This document shows, piece after piece, positions 17,252 through 25,095 of a stretch of DNA of 64,000 bases (positions within the stretch are counted from its first letter, which is position 1; every line of letters begins with the position of its first letter). This DNA is from Xylanibacter ruminicola (lineage in GTDB: Bacteria; Bacteroidota; Bacteroidia; Bacteroidales; Bacteroidaceae), in assembly GCF_900107775.1 (NCBI RefSeq), contig NZ_FNRF01000001.1, forward strand, positions 62,001 through 126,000, given 5' to 3'. The translations under genes and the position numbers were made by a program. Under the pieces are notes generated by a model. It was not told the DNA's origin. It saw only the letters and a program-made list of their open reading frames with translations, and did no database searches.

Positions 17252-18090
17252 ACCGTAATATCGCTTACTTCGGTAACGGCATCAACCCAACCATTCATAA
17301 CGATGGCGGGCGAATGGGTGGTAAGAATAATCTGTACGTTAGGATTAAGCTCGACACAGAGATCGACCAAACGCTTCTGCCATTCGAGATGGAGCGACAC
17401 CTCGGGTTCGTCCATAAACAGCACGTAAGGCTGGTTATCCTCTACCAGCACGGTGAGCAGGATTATCAGCATCTGCTTTTCGCCACTCGACAGCTGATAG
17501 GGCAACAACACCTCGCCTATCTGGGTGAAGCGCAGTTCGTTCTCGGTACGGATAATTTTCTTGCCCGTTTCGCGGAACAGCTCATCGACAATGTCCTGGA
17601 AACGTGACTTTTTTTGTGAAAGCTGCTGAGCGGCATCGGTATCGCCGCTCTGCAGTTTTTCGATAATGCGATTGCCTATGTTTACCTGATAATCAAGGTA
17701 CTTGCGCTGCAGGTTGTAGAGCTGGATATCGAGCAGCGAACCGCCACCAACACCAGCCAATGCCGAAAAAGCCTGACGGAGGAATCCCTCGCCCTCGGCC
17801 AATGCCTGCTGCAGGTTGGTATCGAGCGAACGGATCATATCATAACGAATCCACTTGGCATCCTCGGGTACCACATCCAAGTGAACGCCCTTGAGCATGT
17901 GCGAGGGGAACTCGCCACCTGCAATCAAACCCTTTACCACCTTATTCAGGATGGTACTTTTGCCCTGACCATTAGTACCACTCAGGATGTTAACCTGACG
18001 GTTAAGCTCCCACACAATATGTTTCTTCCCGCTCCAAAGCGAGTCGATCTCGATGCGCTTGATGTAATCGGCGTATTTAGGCATAGGCAA
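17248..18090 (-). CDS. ABC-type/AAA ATPase, partner of DUF4435 (AriA-like)
   Basis: The 280-residue soluble ATPase has Walker A GTNGQGKST (residues 38-46), signature LSSGEK (200-205), Walker B VLFMDEPE with Asp227/Glu228, and an H-loop TTHSP with His259. A helical segment around 125-185 could form a short coiled coil. It resembles SMC/RecF-like and OLD-like ATPases that sense damaged or foreign DNA or proteins. It is shorter than the AriA ATPases I recall. The stop overlaps the DUF4435 start, and the gene follows the FKBP lipoprotein gene after 36 bp, so it is probably the third gene of a glyS-led transcript. ATG 18084 is an alternative start. Confidence 0.85.
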   Translation of the reverse strand: MPMPKYADYIKRIEIDSLWSGKKHIVWELNRQVNILSGTNGQGKSTILNKVVKGLIAGGEFPSHMLKGVHLDVVPEDAKWIRYDMIRSLDTNLQQALAEGEGFLRQAFSALAGVGGGSLLDIQLYNLQRKYLDYQVNIGNRIIEKLQSGDTDAAQQLSQKKSRFQDIVDELFRETGKKIIRTENELRFTQIGEVLLPYQLSSGEKQMLIILLTVLVEDNQPYVLFMDEPEVSLHLEWQKRLVDLCVELNPNVQIILTTHSPAIVMNGWVDAVTEVSDITV

Positions 18091-18126
18091 TGGATTTTAT
18101 AAAAGAAGTTTTTGTTATTCTTAGTG

Positions 18127-18762
18127 CTACTTGAAAGCAGGGCGTGTTTCGCCTGGGTGCCACACATCAGCAACAGCTATTTCGAACACCAGCGTGCTGT
18201 AACCAGGAATAGACGATGAAGTAGTTTCGCCATAAGCAAGCTGATAGGGGATATAAACCAGCCAATGGTCGCCTTTCTTCATGTGCTGCAGGGCTGTGCA
18301 GAAACCCTCGGTGAACAAACTCGTGGTTGTGCCCGATGTTGTGGTTACTTTATTCCAGCTTACGCATGCCTTGAGCATAGCTGACTTTGACCAATCGAAA
18401 TCGCCCAGGAACGACTGATCGAACACATAACCCTTCTCGTACGTCTTTGATGGAATCAATCTACCGCGATAGGTATAGAACACCGAGTCGGTGAAAAGTG
18501 CTGTTTCGGTGCCACTACCCTCCTCCAGAACATCTACGTAGATGTAGTCGGCATCGGTAATACTGGGATTTGTGGTATCCTTTGTGTAGGTCAGGATTTT
18601 CTTGTAGTTTGGATTAGAAACTACCTGATTAAAGTAGGTCTCGTTCTTCTGTTTCCAGTTGTCGAACTCACCCTCCTCGCTCTCATCTTCGGTGCACGAT
18701 GATACCATTCCCCCAAGTGGGAACAGTATCAAAGCGAGCCATATGTATTTTAAATTCTTCAT
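18127..18762 (-). CDS. FKBP-type peptidyl-prolyl isomerase lipoprotein
   Basis: The protein has 211 residues. A lipoprotein signal ends in MVSSC with Cys23, followed by an acidic linker (TEDESEEGEFDN) typical of Bacteroidetes surface-exported lipoproteins. The C-terminal half is an FKBP domain: YRGRLIPSKTYEKGYVFD, then FCTALQHMKKGDHWLVYIPYQLAYG, then STLVFEIAVADV. It would isomerise prolyl bonds during folding of envelope proteins. It starts 3 bp after the glyS stop, so it is cotranscribed. Three more FKBP genes lie at 38.6-41.1 kb, but those lack this lipoprotein form apart from the 39578 gene. Confidence 0.88.
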   Translation of the reverse strand: MKNLKYIWLALILFPLGGMVSSCTEDESEEGEFDNWKQKNETYFNQVVSNPNYKKILTYTKDTTNPSITDADYIYVDVLEEGSGTETALFTDSVFYTYRGRLIPSKTYEKGYVFDQSFLGDFDWSKSAMLKACVSWNKVTTTSGTTTSLFTEGFCTALQHMKKGDHWLVYIPYQLAYGETTSSSIPGYSTLVFEIAVADVWHPGETRPAFK

Positions 18763-18765
18763 TGT

Positions 18766-20307
18766 TTACTGAAGCTTCTTAAGCAGACTGGCGATGCTTA
18801 CCTTATCCTCGATGATAGCGTTAAGATCGCTGATGTTTACACGCTCCTGCTCCATGGTGTCGCGGAAACGCAAAGTTACCTTACCATCGGTGAGGGTGTC
18901 GTGATCGACTGTTACGCAGTAAGGAGTACCAATGGCATCCTGACGGCGATAACGCTTACCGATAGAATCCTTCTCGTCGTACTGACAGTTGAAGTGGAAC
19001 TTGAGCTGGTCGATAATCTCGCGTGCCTTCTCGGGCAGACCATCCTTCTTAACCAGAGGCATAACAGCACACTTAACTGGTGCGAGGGCTGCAGGCAACT
19101 TGAGTACGGTACGAGTCTCGCCGTTCTCGAGTTTTTCCTCCTCGAAAGCGTGGCACATGATGCTCAGGAACATACGATCGACACCGATAGAAGTCTCGAT
19201 AACGTATGGCGTATAGCTCTCGTTGGTCTGAGGATCGAAGTACTTGATGCTCTTACCAGAGAACTTCTCGTGCTGGCTCAGGTCGAAGTTGGTACGAGAG
19301 TGGATACCCTCAACCTCCTTGAAGCCGAATGGCATCTTGAACTCGATATCGGTAGCTGCATTAGCATAGTGAGCCAGCTTATCGTGGTCGTGGAAACGAT
19401 AGTTCTCTGCACCGAAGCCCAGAGCCTGGTGCCACTTCATACGGGTTTCCTTCCACTTGGGGAACCACTCGAGCTCAGTACCAGGAGCTACAAAGAACTG
19501 CATCTCCATCTGCTCGAACTCACGCATACGGAAGATGAACTGACGGGCTACAATCTCGTTACGGAAAGCCTTACCAATCTGAGCGATACCGAAAGGAATC
19601 TTCATACGACCGGTCTTCTGCACGTTCAGGTAGTTTACGAAGATACCCTGAGCAGTCTCAGGACGCAGGTAAACCTTCATCGAAGCATCGGCGCTGGCAC
19701 CCATCTCGGTAGCGAACATGAGGTTGAACTGACGAACGTCGGTCCAGTTCTTGGTACCGCTGATAGGATCAACGATCTCCTCGTCGAGGATAATCTGCTT
19801 CAGAGCCTCCAGGTCTGGTCCCTGCATAGCCTCGGCATAACGGGCGTGCAGATTGTCGCGCTTCTCCTTAGTCTCCTTTACGCGCTCGCTGGTTTCCATA
19901 TACTTTGCCTCGTCGAAGCTGTCGCCAAAACGCTTGCGAGCCTTCTCTACCTCCTTCTGGATCTTCTCGTCGTACTTGGCAATCTGATCCTCGATCAGTA
20001 CGTCAGCACGATAGCGCTTCTTAGAGTCACGGTTATCGATCAAAGGATCATTGAAAGCATCCACGTGACCTGATGCCTTCCAAATGGTGGGGTGCATAAA
20101 GATGGCACTATCGATACCAACGATGTTCTCATGAAGCATCGTCATAGCCTTCCACCAATACTGCTTAATGTTATTCTTCAACTCTACACCGTTCTGACCG
20201 TAATCGTAAACGGCTCCTAAACCATCGTAAATCTCACTTGAGGGGAATACAAAGCCATACTCCTTACAGTGGCTCACGATCTTCTTAAATACATCTTCTT
20301 GTGCCAT
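18766..20307 (-). CDS. glyS: Glycyl-tRNA synthetase (homodimeric type)
   Basis: The 513-residue class II synthetase charges tRNA-Gly. It is the single-chain alpha2 type (also written glyQS), recognisable from the start FKKIVSHCKEYGFVFPSSEIYDGLGAVYDYG, the motif 2 region GKAFRNEIVARQFIFRMREFEQME, motif 3 IETSIGVDRMFLS, and the C-terminal anticodon-binding domain (VMPLVKKDGL...). The minus-strand promoter TAACTTTG lies at 20385-20392, and an octamer array sits in the leader between it and the start. It leads a transcript that probably includes the FKBP, ATPase and DUF4435 genes. Confidence 0.97.
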   Translation of the reverse strand: MAQEDVFKKIVSHCKEYGFVFPSSEIYDGLGAVYDYGQNGVELKNNIKQYWWKAMTMLHENIVGIDSAIFMHPTIWKASGHVDAFNDPLIDNRDSKKRYRADVLIEDQIAKYDEKIQKEVEKARKRFGDSFDEAKYMETSERVKETKEKRDNLHARYAEAMQGPDLEALKQIILDEEIVDPISGTKNWTDVRQFNLMFATEMGASADASMKVYLRPETAQGIFVNYLNVQKTGRMKIPFGIAQIGKAFRNEIVARQFIFRMREFEQMEMQFFVAPGTELEWFPKWKETRMKWHQALGFGAENYRFHDHDKLAHYANAATDIEFKMPFGFKEVEGIHSRTNFDLSQHEKFSGKSIKYFDPQTNESYTPYVIETSIGVDRMFLSIMCHAFEEEKLENGETRTVLKLPAALAPVKCAVMPLVKKDGLPEKAREIIDQLKFHFNCQYDEKDSIGKRYRRQDAIGTPYCVTVDHDTLTDGKVTLRFRDTMEQERVNISDLNAIIEDKVSIASLLKKLQ

Positions 20308-20325
20308 CTCTTTTGATTATTTTAT

Positions 20326-20365
20326 TTTTTTACTTTTTTACCTTTTTACTTTTTTACTCTTGTAC
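20326..20365. repeat. Octamer array in the glyS leader
   Basis: Five 8-bp units of types TTTTTTAC, CTTTTTAC and TCTTGTAC (plus-strand reading) lie between the glyS -7 box and its ATG. It is related in style to the 7-bp arrays but has an 8-bp period. Confidence 0.75.
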
Positions 20366-20384
20366 CTTTTAAAGTATTTGGCTG

Positions 20385-20392
20385 CAAAGTTA
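20385..20392 (-). promoter_or_regulatory. -7 element for glyS
   Basis: Minus-strand TAACTTTG followed by CAGCC matches TAnnTTTG. It lies 77 nt before ATG 20307; the leader holds the octamer array. Confidence 0.55.
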
Positions 20393-20400
20393 CACAAATT

Positions 20401-20435
20401 AATTGATAATTGATAATCGAAAATGGATAATTAAC
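20401..20435. repeat. Heptad array between glyS and the TonB-receptor terminator
   Basis: Five units of types AATTGAT, AATCGAA, AATGGAT and AATTAAC (plus-strand reading). They lie between the glyS promoter and the terminator of the next gene. Confidence 0.8.
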
Positions 20436-20450
20436 AAAAAATCAGAGAAA

Positions 20451-20472
20451 ATCCCCGCCTTTTGGCGAGGAT
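20451..20472 (-). terminator. Rho-independent terminator of TonB receptor 1
   Basis: The 9-nt arms at 20451-20459 and 20464-20472 pair with one C/A mismatch and a TTTT loop. On the minus strand they are followed by TTTTCTCTGATTTTTTG. The hairpin is 10 bp past the receptor stop codon. Confidence 0.75.
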
Positions 20473-20481
20473 TAATCTCTA

Positions 20482-23400
20482 TTAATTAAACAGATAACGA
20501 ATAGTAAACATAATCTGATATGTTGACTGCAGACCGAGGAAATCAGAATAGGTGTGCAGATGGCGCTCGCCATTAACGGTGTTATAGGTGTATTGCCCCT
20601 TGCTATAAGAGAGCAGCGCCGTTTCGGTAACCTGCTTGTAAAGTCCCCACTTCTTGTTAAGGAAATTGGGCAGGTTAAGGATATCGACACCTAACTGCAG
20701 GGTGTGCTTGGTTTTACCGCAGAGGAGACTCATATCATGCTCGAACTTAAAGTCGATCTGATGGTGCCAAGGCATCTTAGCGCCACCACGCTCGGCATAC
20801 TTACCGGTGCGATGCTTCAGATAATCGTCCTGCTGGATATAGGCCCAGAAATCGTCGCGCTGCATCTGGGCAGTATATACCTGATGATTGGCACCGTAGG
20901 TACTCTCGGCAAAGTTCCAACTGTCGAGTTCCTGGCGCGAGGCGGGCACATAAATCAGGTTGGCAGGCGCCAAGGCATCGCTGTTAACATTGGCCGAGAA
21001 GATATAGCTGTAACGGCTGAAGGCATACTCGGTAAGGAAACCATACTGGTAGCCATCGTAAACCAGCGAGAAGTGCGAGGTGTTATTCTTTCCCTCGTTG
21101 AGTGTGTAGCTGGCCGAGAGCAGCAAGCGGTTAGGAGCCACATAGGTGGCATAGCCCAGCTCATTATCATTAACGGCATTAACCGAGTTGCGGTAGTTGT
21201 TATAGGCCGATGCCACCTGGTTGCCGATACCATCGGTATAGGTCTTAGCCCTTGAGATGGTGTAGCTGGCCGAGAGATCAAGACCAAAGTCGAACTTCTT
21301 ACGCAACTGGGCGCTGAGCGACATATAGTAGGCCTTATGACCTGCATTCTCAAGCACGTAAGCAGATGAGTTGGGGTCGTAATACGACATCTTATGGCGC
21401 ACATCGCCGTGACCTAAGTCGATAGTAGAAGTGCCATCCCAGTAGATGTCGCGATTGGCCACTACTACGGGGTTGATATCGCGGTTATAGATACCCTCGA
21501 TGGTAAAGTCGATATCGCCAGGCAGCTTGGCATCGAGTGCCAACGAGGTTTTCCACGTTTTAGGCATGCGCAGGTTATCGCTCAGGATAGTGGCGCTGCT
21601 GGGCACCGAAATCTTGCTCTGAGCACCTATCTGCTGCAGCATATCCTGCTGACTGGTGGTAAAGGTAGGAATAATACCCTTGGTTTGCGAGGCGATATAC
21701 GAGGTTTGTCCCATACCTGAGTTGCCTACAGCCGAGATGAGCCAAACAAACGGCAGACGACCGATGAAGAGGCCCGAACCACCACGCAAAATAAGGTTGC
21801 GATTGCCGGTGATATCCCAGTTGAAGCCCACACGCGGCGATACCGAGATGCTGGCATTTGGCACGTTATCGGTGCGGAAATGCTCGCCGCCAAAGCTAAT
21901 CTTATAATACGCCTCGTTGAAATTATCCTTCAGACTGGGATAAGAGGGCAGTTCGAAACGCAGACCAAGCGACATGCGGAAACGATCGCTCAAGCTCATG
22001 TTATCCTGCAGATAGAGCGACCACTGGTTGGTGCTCATCTTAGCCACAAAATGATCGTGGTTTTCGCCATTGCCATAGGTGATACCAAACAGGCGGGTGT
22101 GATCTACAGCAAAAATCGGCCCCCAGTCGTTGTTTACGATGGCCTTATCTATCTCGTTCTGGCTTGCCAGGAAGGCATAATAGCCAGCACCAGCCTGGGC
22201 ATAGCCGTTAGCCGCCCAATTATGCTCGTACTGCAAACCGCCAAACAGGTTGTGCTTACCCAACTGGATATTGATTTCGTCGGTAATCACGGTAGTCTTA
22301 GTCTTGGCCACATTGCCGTAAGTAAACAAATCGCCGGTAAGTGCCCAGTAAGGATAATGGCCCTGACCATCGCTCATCACAATCTCAACCACAGGCACAC
22401 CAACACCATACTCATTGCTACGGGGCTGGTCCTGATACGAATAGGTGCCACGCAGGGTGTTATGCAGCTTACCGAACTTGCTATTGAGCTCGGCAGCCAC
22501 CGAAGTGAAGCGGAACTCGGTCATATAACGACTTGAGAGCGACGACATACCGTAATCGGTATTACCGCCATACGAGTTCTGGTTGCCACCATATATAATA
22601 GAGGTGCGATTGCTACCGATACTACGCGATGCCGAAGCGGGATTAGCCTCCTTACGGTTCGACTTGGTGAAGCGCACGTTAAACTTATGATCGTCGTTGA
22701 TGTTCCAGTCGATACGGGCCAGAATGCGGTAGGCAGGCGTTTTCAGGTTATAATTCTGCCAAGGACCTGTGGTAATACCATAAGCGTTCTGCATGTAGGT
22801 AGACAGACTCTCGAGCTCAGCCAACTTGGGGCGACGATTCGTGGCCGAATAGGGTTGGTCGCTACGGTTATAAGCCATCACGGCAGGTCCAGCCGTCACA
22901 TTATCCTCGTACTCGCCGTTAAGGAAGAAGAAGAGCTTATCCTTGATAATCGGTCCGCCAAAGCTCAAGCCAAAGGTACTGTTATGCCCCTTGGATACGG
23001 GCAACCGGTCGTTACGAATCTTCTTACCCTTCAGGTCGGAACTGGTCAGGAAAGTATAGGCCATACCCTTAAAGGTGTTGGTACCACTCTTGGTAACCGC
23101 ATTCACACCACCGCCAGTAAAACCACTCTGACGCACATCGTAAGGCGTAACCGAAACGGTCATCTGATCGAGTGCCTCGAGCGAGATGGGAGTGCCGCCA
23201 CCAGGCAGCGGACTGGGTTCCATTCCGAACGAATCGTTGAACGAGGCACCATCGATGGTGACATACGACTGACGGTAGTTTCCGCCACCAATCGCCATAC
23301 CGCTGGCCGAACTCGATTGTGGCGTCATCTTCATGATATCCAGCATCGAACGGCCGATATTAGGCACAGCAGCCATCTGGTTAGCGTTCAGGCTGGTTAC

Positions 23401-23799
23401 AGCACCACTACGGTCGCTACGCATAGTGTTGTTGGCCTTAGCTGTTACCACAATCTCCTGAATCATCTCTGAGCCCTCGCTCAGCGTGGCATCAACCACA
23501 GCATTCTGACCCAGCGCTAACTGGATATCGGTAAAACGCGATGTCTGGAAACCGATATACGATATCTCAACCTCGTAAGGTCCGCCCGCCTTCATGCCTG
23601 TAATCGTGTAGTGTCCATCGATATTGGTAACACCACGATAGATAGAGCCCGAAGGCACATGTTTGGCTGTAACGGTAGCACCGATAGCCTCTTCGCCATC
23701 AGCCATCACCACACCTGTAATACCAGATGTAGTAACCTGAGCCATAACAGAAAGCGAGATTGTCAAAAGTACAAATAGTAATGTAGAAAGTCTTTTCAT
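20482..23799 (-). CDS. TonB-dependent receptor, Oar-like (receptor 1)
   Basis: This 1105-residue outer-membrane receptor has a signal peptide MKRLSTLLFVLLTISLSVMAQ, a carboxypeptidase-like regulatory domain (about 25-110), a plug domain (about 115-235; NRSDRSGAVTSLNANQM, then SVTPYDVRQSGFTGGGVNAV) and a long beta-barrel ending in a terminal aromatic strand (IMFTIRYLFN). The Oar-like class is not paired with SusD. It imports large or unusual ligands with TonB energy. A nuclease lipoprotein lies upstream and a homologous receptor 3 kb further up, so nucleic-acid fragments are a plausible ligand. Start choice: ATG 23799 (or adjacent 23802) after the -7 box at 23834-23841; the longer reading is rejected. 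Confidence 0.9.
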   Translation of the reverse strand: MKRLSTLLFVLLTISLSVMAQVTTSGITGVVMADGEEAIGATVTAKHVPSGSIYRGVTNIDGHYTITGMKAGGPYEVEISYIGFQTSRFTDIQLALGQNAVVDATLSEGSEMIQEIVVTAKANNTMRSDRSGAVTSLNANQMAAVPNIGRSMLDIMKMTPQSSSASGMAIGGGNYRQSYVTIDGASFNDSFGMEPSPLPGGGTPISLEALDQMTVSVTPYDVRQSGFTGGGVNAVTKSGTNTFKGMAYTFLTSSDLKGKKIRNDRLPVSKGHNSTFGLSFGGPIIKDKLFFFLNGEYEDNVTAGPAVMAYNRSDQPYSATNRRPKLAELESLSTYMQNAYGITTGPWQNYNLKTPAYRILARIDWNINDDHKFNVRFTKSNRKEANPASASRSIGSNRTSIIYGGNQNSYGGNTDYGMSSLSSRYMTEFRFTSVAAELNSKFGKLHNTLRGTYSYQDQPRSNEYGVGVPVVEIVMSDGQGHYPYWALTGDLFTYGNVAKTKTTVITDEINIQLGKHNLFGGLQYEHNWAANGYAQAGAGYYAFLASQNEIDKAIVNNDWGPIFAVDHTRLFGITYGNGENHDHFVAKMSTNQWSLYLQDNMSLSDRFRMSLGLRFELPSYPSLKDNFNEAYYKISFGGEHFRTDNVPNASISVSPRVGFNWDITGNRNLILRGGSGLFIGRLPFVWLISAVGNSGMGQTSYIASQTKGIIPTFTTSQQDMLQQIGAQSKISVPSSATILSDNLRMPKTWKTSLALDAKLPGDIDFTIEGIYNRDINPVVVANRDIYWDGTSTIDLGHGDVRHKMSYYDPNSSAYVLENAGHKAYYMSLSAQLRKKFDFGLDLSASYTISRAKTYTDGIGNQVASAYNNYRNSVNAVNDNELGYATYVAPNRLLLSASYTLNEGKNNTSHFSLVYDGYQYGFLTEYAFSRYSYIFSANVNSDALAPANLIYVPASRQELDSWNFAESTYGANHQVYTAQMQRDDFWAYIQQDDYLKHRTGKYAERGGAKMPWHHQIDFKFEHDMSLLCGKTKHTLQLGVDILNLPNFLNKKWGLYKQVTETALLSYSKGQYTYNTVNGERHLHTYSDFLGLQSTYQIMFTIRYLFN

Positions 23800-23833
23800 C
23801 ATCCAACCAGTTAATTTTGTTCCACTTACGGGG

Positions 23834-23841
23834 CAAAGATA
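23834..23841 (-). promoter_or_regulatory. -7 element for TonB receptor 1
   Basis: Minus-strand TATCTTTG followed by CCCCG. A near-match to the -33 TTTG (CTTG) lies about 20 nt upstream. The leader is about 30 nt. Confidence 0.6.
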
Positions 23842-23890
23842 CAAAATAAAACAATAGGATGCAAGTTTTTATAACATAAAAACCACAAAA

Positions 23891-23957
23891 ATTGAAAAGT
23901 ACCTAGAAAACATTTGCGTTCCAGGTACTTTTCAATTGAAATCTAAGTACTTTTCAA
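23891..23957. repeat. 14-bp inverted repeat plus a third copy of the arm
   Basis: The arms at 23891-23904 and 23923-23936 are exact reverse complements (ATTGAAAAGTACCT and its complement) around an 18-nt loop. A third, slightly different copy of the right arm (AAGTACTTTTCAA) occurs at 23945-23957. It sits just past the nuclease stop codon and may act as its terminator, but no long T-run follows. Confidence 0.7.
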
Positions 23958-23965
23958 AAAGTAGC

Positions 23966-24916
23966 TTAAAGGCCCCAAGCAGAAATGATGTCGGCTGCTT
24001 TTTTGGATTCTAACTGTTCCTCAAGGGTATCAGAGAGATTGCAGAAGAAATCAATACCTGTCTTTTCCTCCAATTCGTCGATGCTTACTACATAACTTTT
24101 GAGTGCATCGCCCGATTTGTCTTCATTCAGGTGCTCGGCCCAGAAACCCAACATGCGCTGACCAGAAGAAGTCTTGGCATAGAGTGCCATGAAGAAGTAC
24201 TTTGGCACAATATGCGGACCATGTCCTTTGTACTCCTTTGTTCTATCAAGAATCAGTTCTTCCTTATCAATAGTGCCACCTTTAACAATGAAAAGCGTAT
24301 CATTAGCCCCGAGGTTCTTTCCCCAAGTACGAACCTGCTTTTCCATCTTTGACCAAAGCTTTCCATTAAAATTACCTACCATAGGATATATATTGGTCAT
24401 ATAGAAAGTCTGGGTATTTGCGTCTTTGTCATAGATGCGATCTTGAGATGCACAAATATGACCTTTTTGATAAAGGAAATCTGATGCTTTGTGTACACTA
24501 GGATCGTATCCTGGAAAAAAACTGTTGCTTAATTCACTATATGTAGCCTGCTGTTCGCTTTCTTCTACATTAGGATCGTATGCCCAAGGATCTTCATCTG
24601 GACGACTATATGTCTCCATTTTATTGCTAGCATCCATCTCCCAACATACCCAACGAGTAGCCTGCAGTTTACTATCCCACTCCAAAGAGAAAGTTACTCC
24701 ATACTTTTCTGTTGAGTGAGTTACAACCTTACTGCCAGATTTTGTCTTTGGCATTTCCAAACGAGCAAGATATGCATTAGTAGAAGCATCGTTCTTGTTT
24801 GCATTAACAACTGTTGGGGTTGGAGTTGGTGGATTTGGAGTTGGTTCATCACTACCACCACCGCCACCGCATGATGTCAACAGAGCTAACGAGAATAAAA
24901 AAAAGAGTTGTTTCAT
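23966..24916 (-). CDS. DNA/RNA non-specific endonuclease (NucA-like), lipoprotein
   Basis: The protein has 316 residues. The lipoprotein signal ends SLALLTSC with Cys16, followed by a Gly-rich then Pro/Thr-rich linker to about residue 40. The nuclease domain has the beta-beta-alpha-Me core: YQKGHICASQDR with catalytic His153, then N175 and the NFNGKLWSKMEKQ stretch with N182, W188 and E192 coordinating Mg. The usual DRGH reads QKGH here, so the Arg/Asp preceding Gly-His are not canonical. It would cut DNA and RNA at the cell surface or periplasm. Flanked by TonB receptors and an OB-fold lipoprotein, it fits nutrient nucleic-acid breakdown. Confidence 0.88.
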   Translation of the reverse strand: MKQLFFLFSLALLTSCGGGGGSDEPTPNPPTPTPTVVNANKNDASTNAYLARLEMPKTKSGSKVVTHSTEKYGVTFSLEWDSKLQATRWVCWEMDASNKMETYSRPDEDPWAYDPNVEESEQQATYSELSNSFFPGYDPSVHKASDFLYQKGHICASQDRIYDKDANTQTFYMTNIYPMVGNFNGKLWSKMEKQVRTWGKNLGANDTLFIVKGGTIDKEELILDRTKEYKGHGPHIVPKYFFMALYAKTSSGQRMLGFWAEHLNEDKSGDALKSYVVSIDELEEKTGIDFFCNLSDTLEEQLESKKAADIISAWGL

Positions 24917-24944
24917 TATTATATCATTTTATTGTTCTTGTCTG

Positions 24945-24952
24945 CAAAAGTA
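24945..24952 (-). promoter_or_regulatory. -7 element for the nuclease gene
   Basis: Minus-strand TACTTTTG followed by CAGAC is a fair match to TAnnTTTG. It lies about 28 nt upstream of ATG 24916, suggesting the nuclease has its own promoter. Confidence 0.5.
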
Positions 24953-25028
24953 GTCAAAATACATGAAAGCACCAAGCCAACATACGAATTTAATATGTAA
25001 TTTTACGATTTTTCACCAAAAGAAAACC

Positions 25029-25051
25029 CCTGGCACCTCTTTGATGTCAGG
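25029..25051 (-). terminator. Terminator after the BACON/OB-fold lipoprotein gene
   Basis: The arms CCTGGCA (25029-25035) and TGTCAGG (25045-25051) pair over 7 bp with one G-U. On the minus strand they are followed by GGTTTTCTTTTG. It lies about 45 bp beyond the stop of the lipoprotein gene. Confidence 0.65.
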
Positions 25052-25095
25052 AGTTCACCATATATTACATAATAATATTCAATACTTAGCGAATA

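Noticed and set aside
17248..18090. OLD-family nuclease (single-chain ATPase plus TOPRIM)
   Set aside because: The ATPase and TOPRIM-like parts are separate genes, and the partner matches DUF4435 style better than the OLD TOPRIM.
18901..20073. Long antisense reading frame opposite glyS (390 codons)
   Set aside because: It is a shadow of the glyS codon pattern, with Leu/Val-rich low-complexity content and no promoter or domain.
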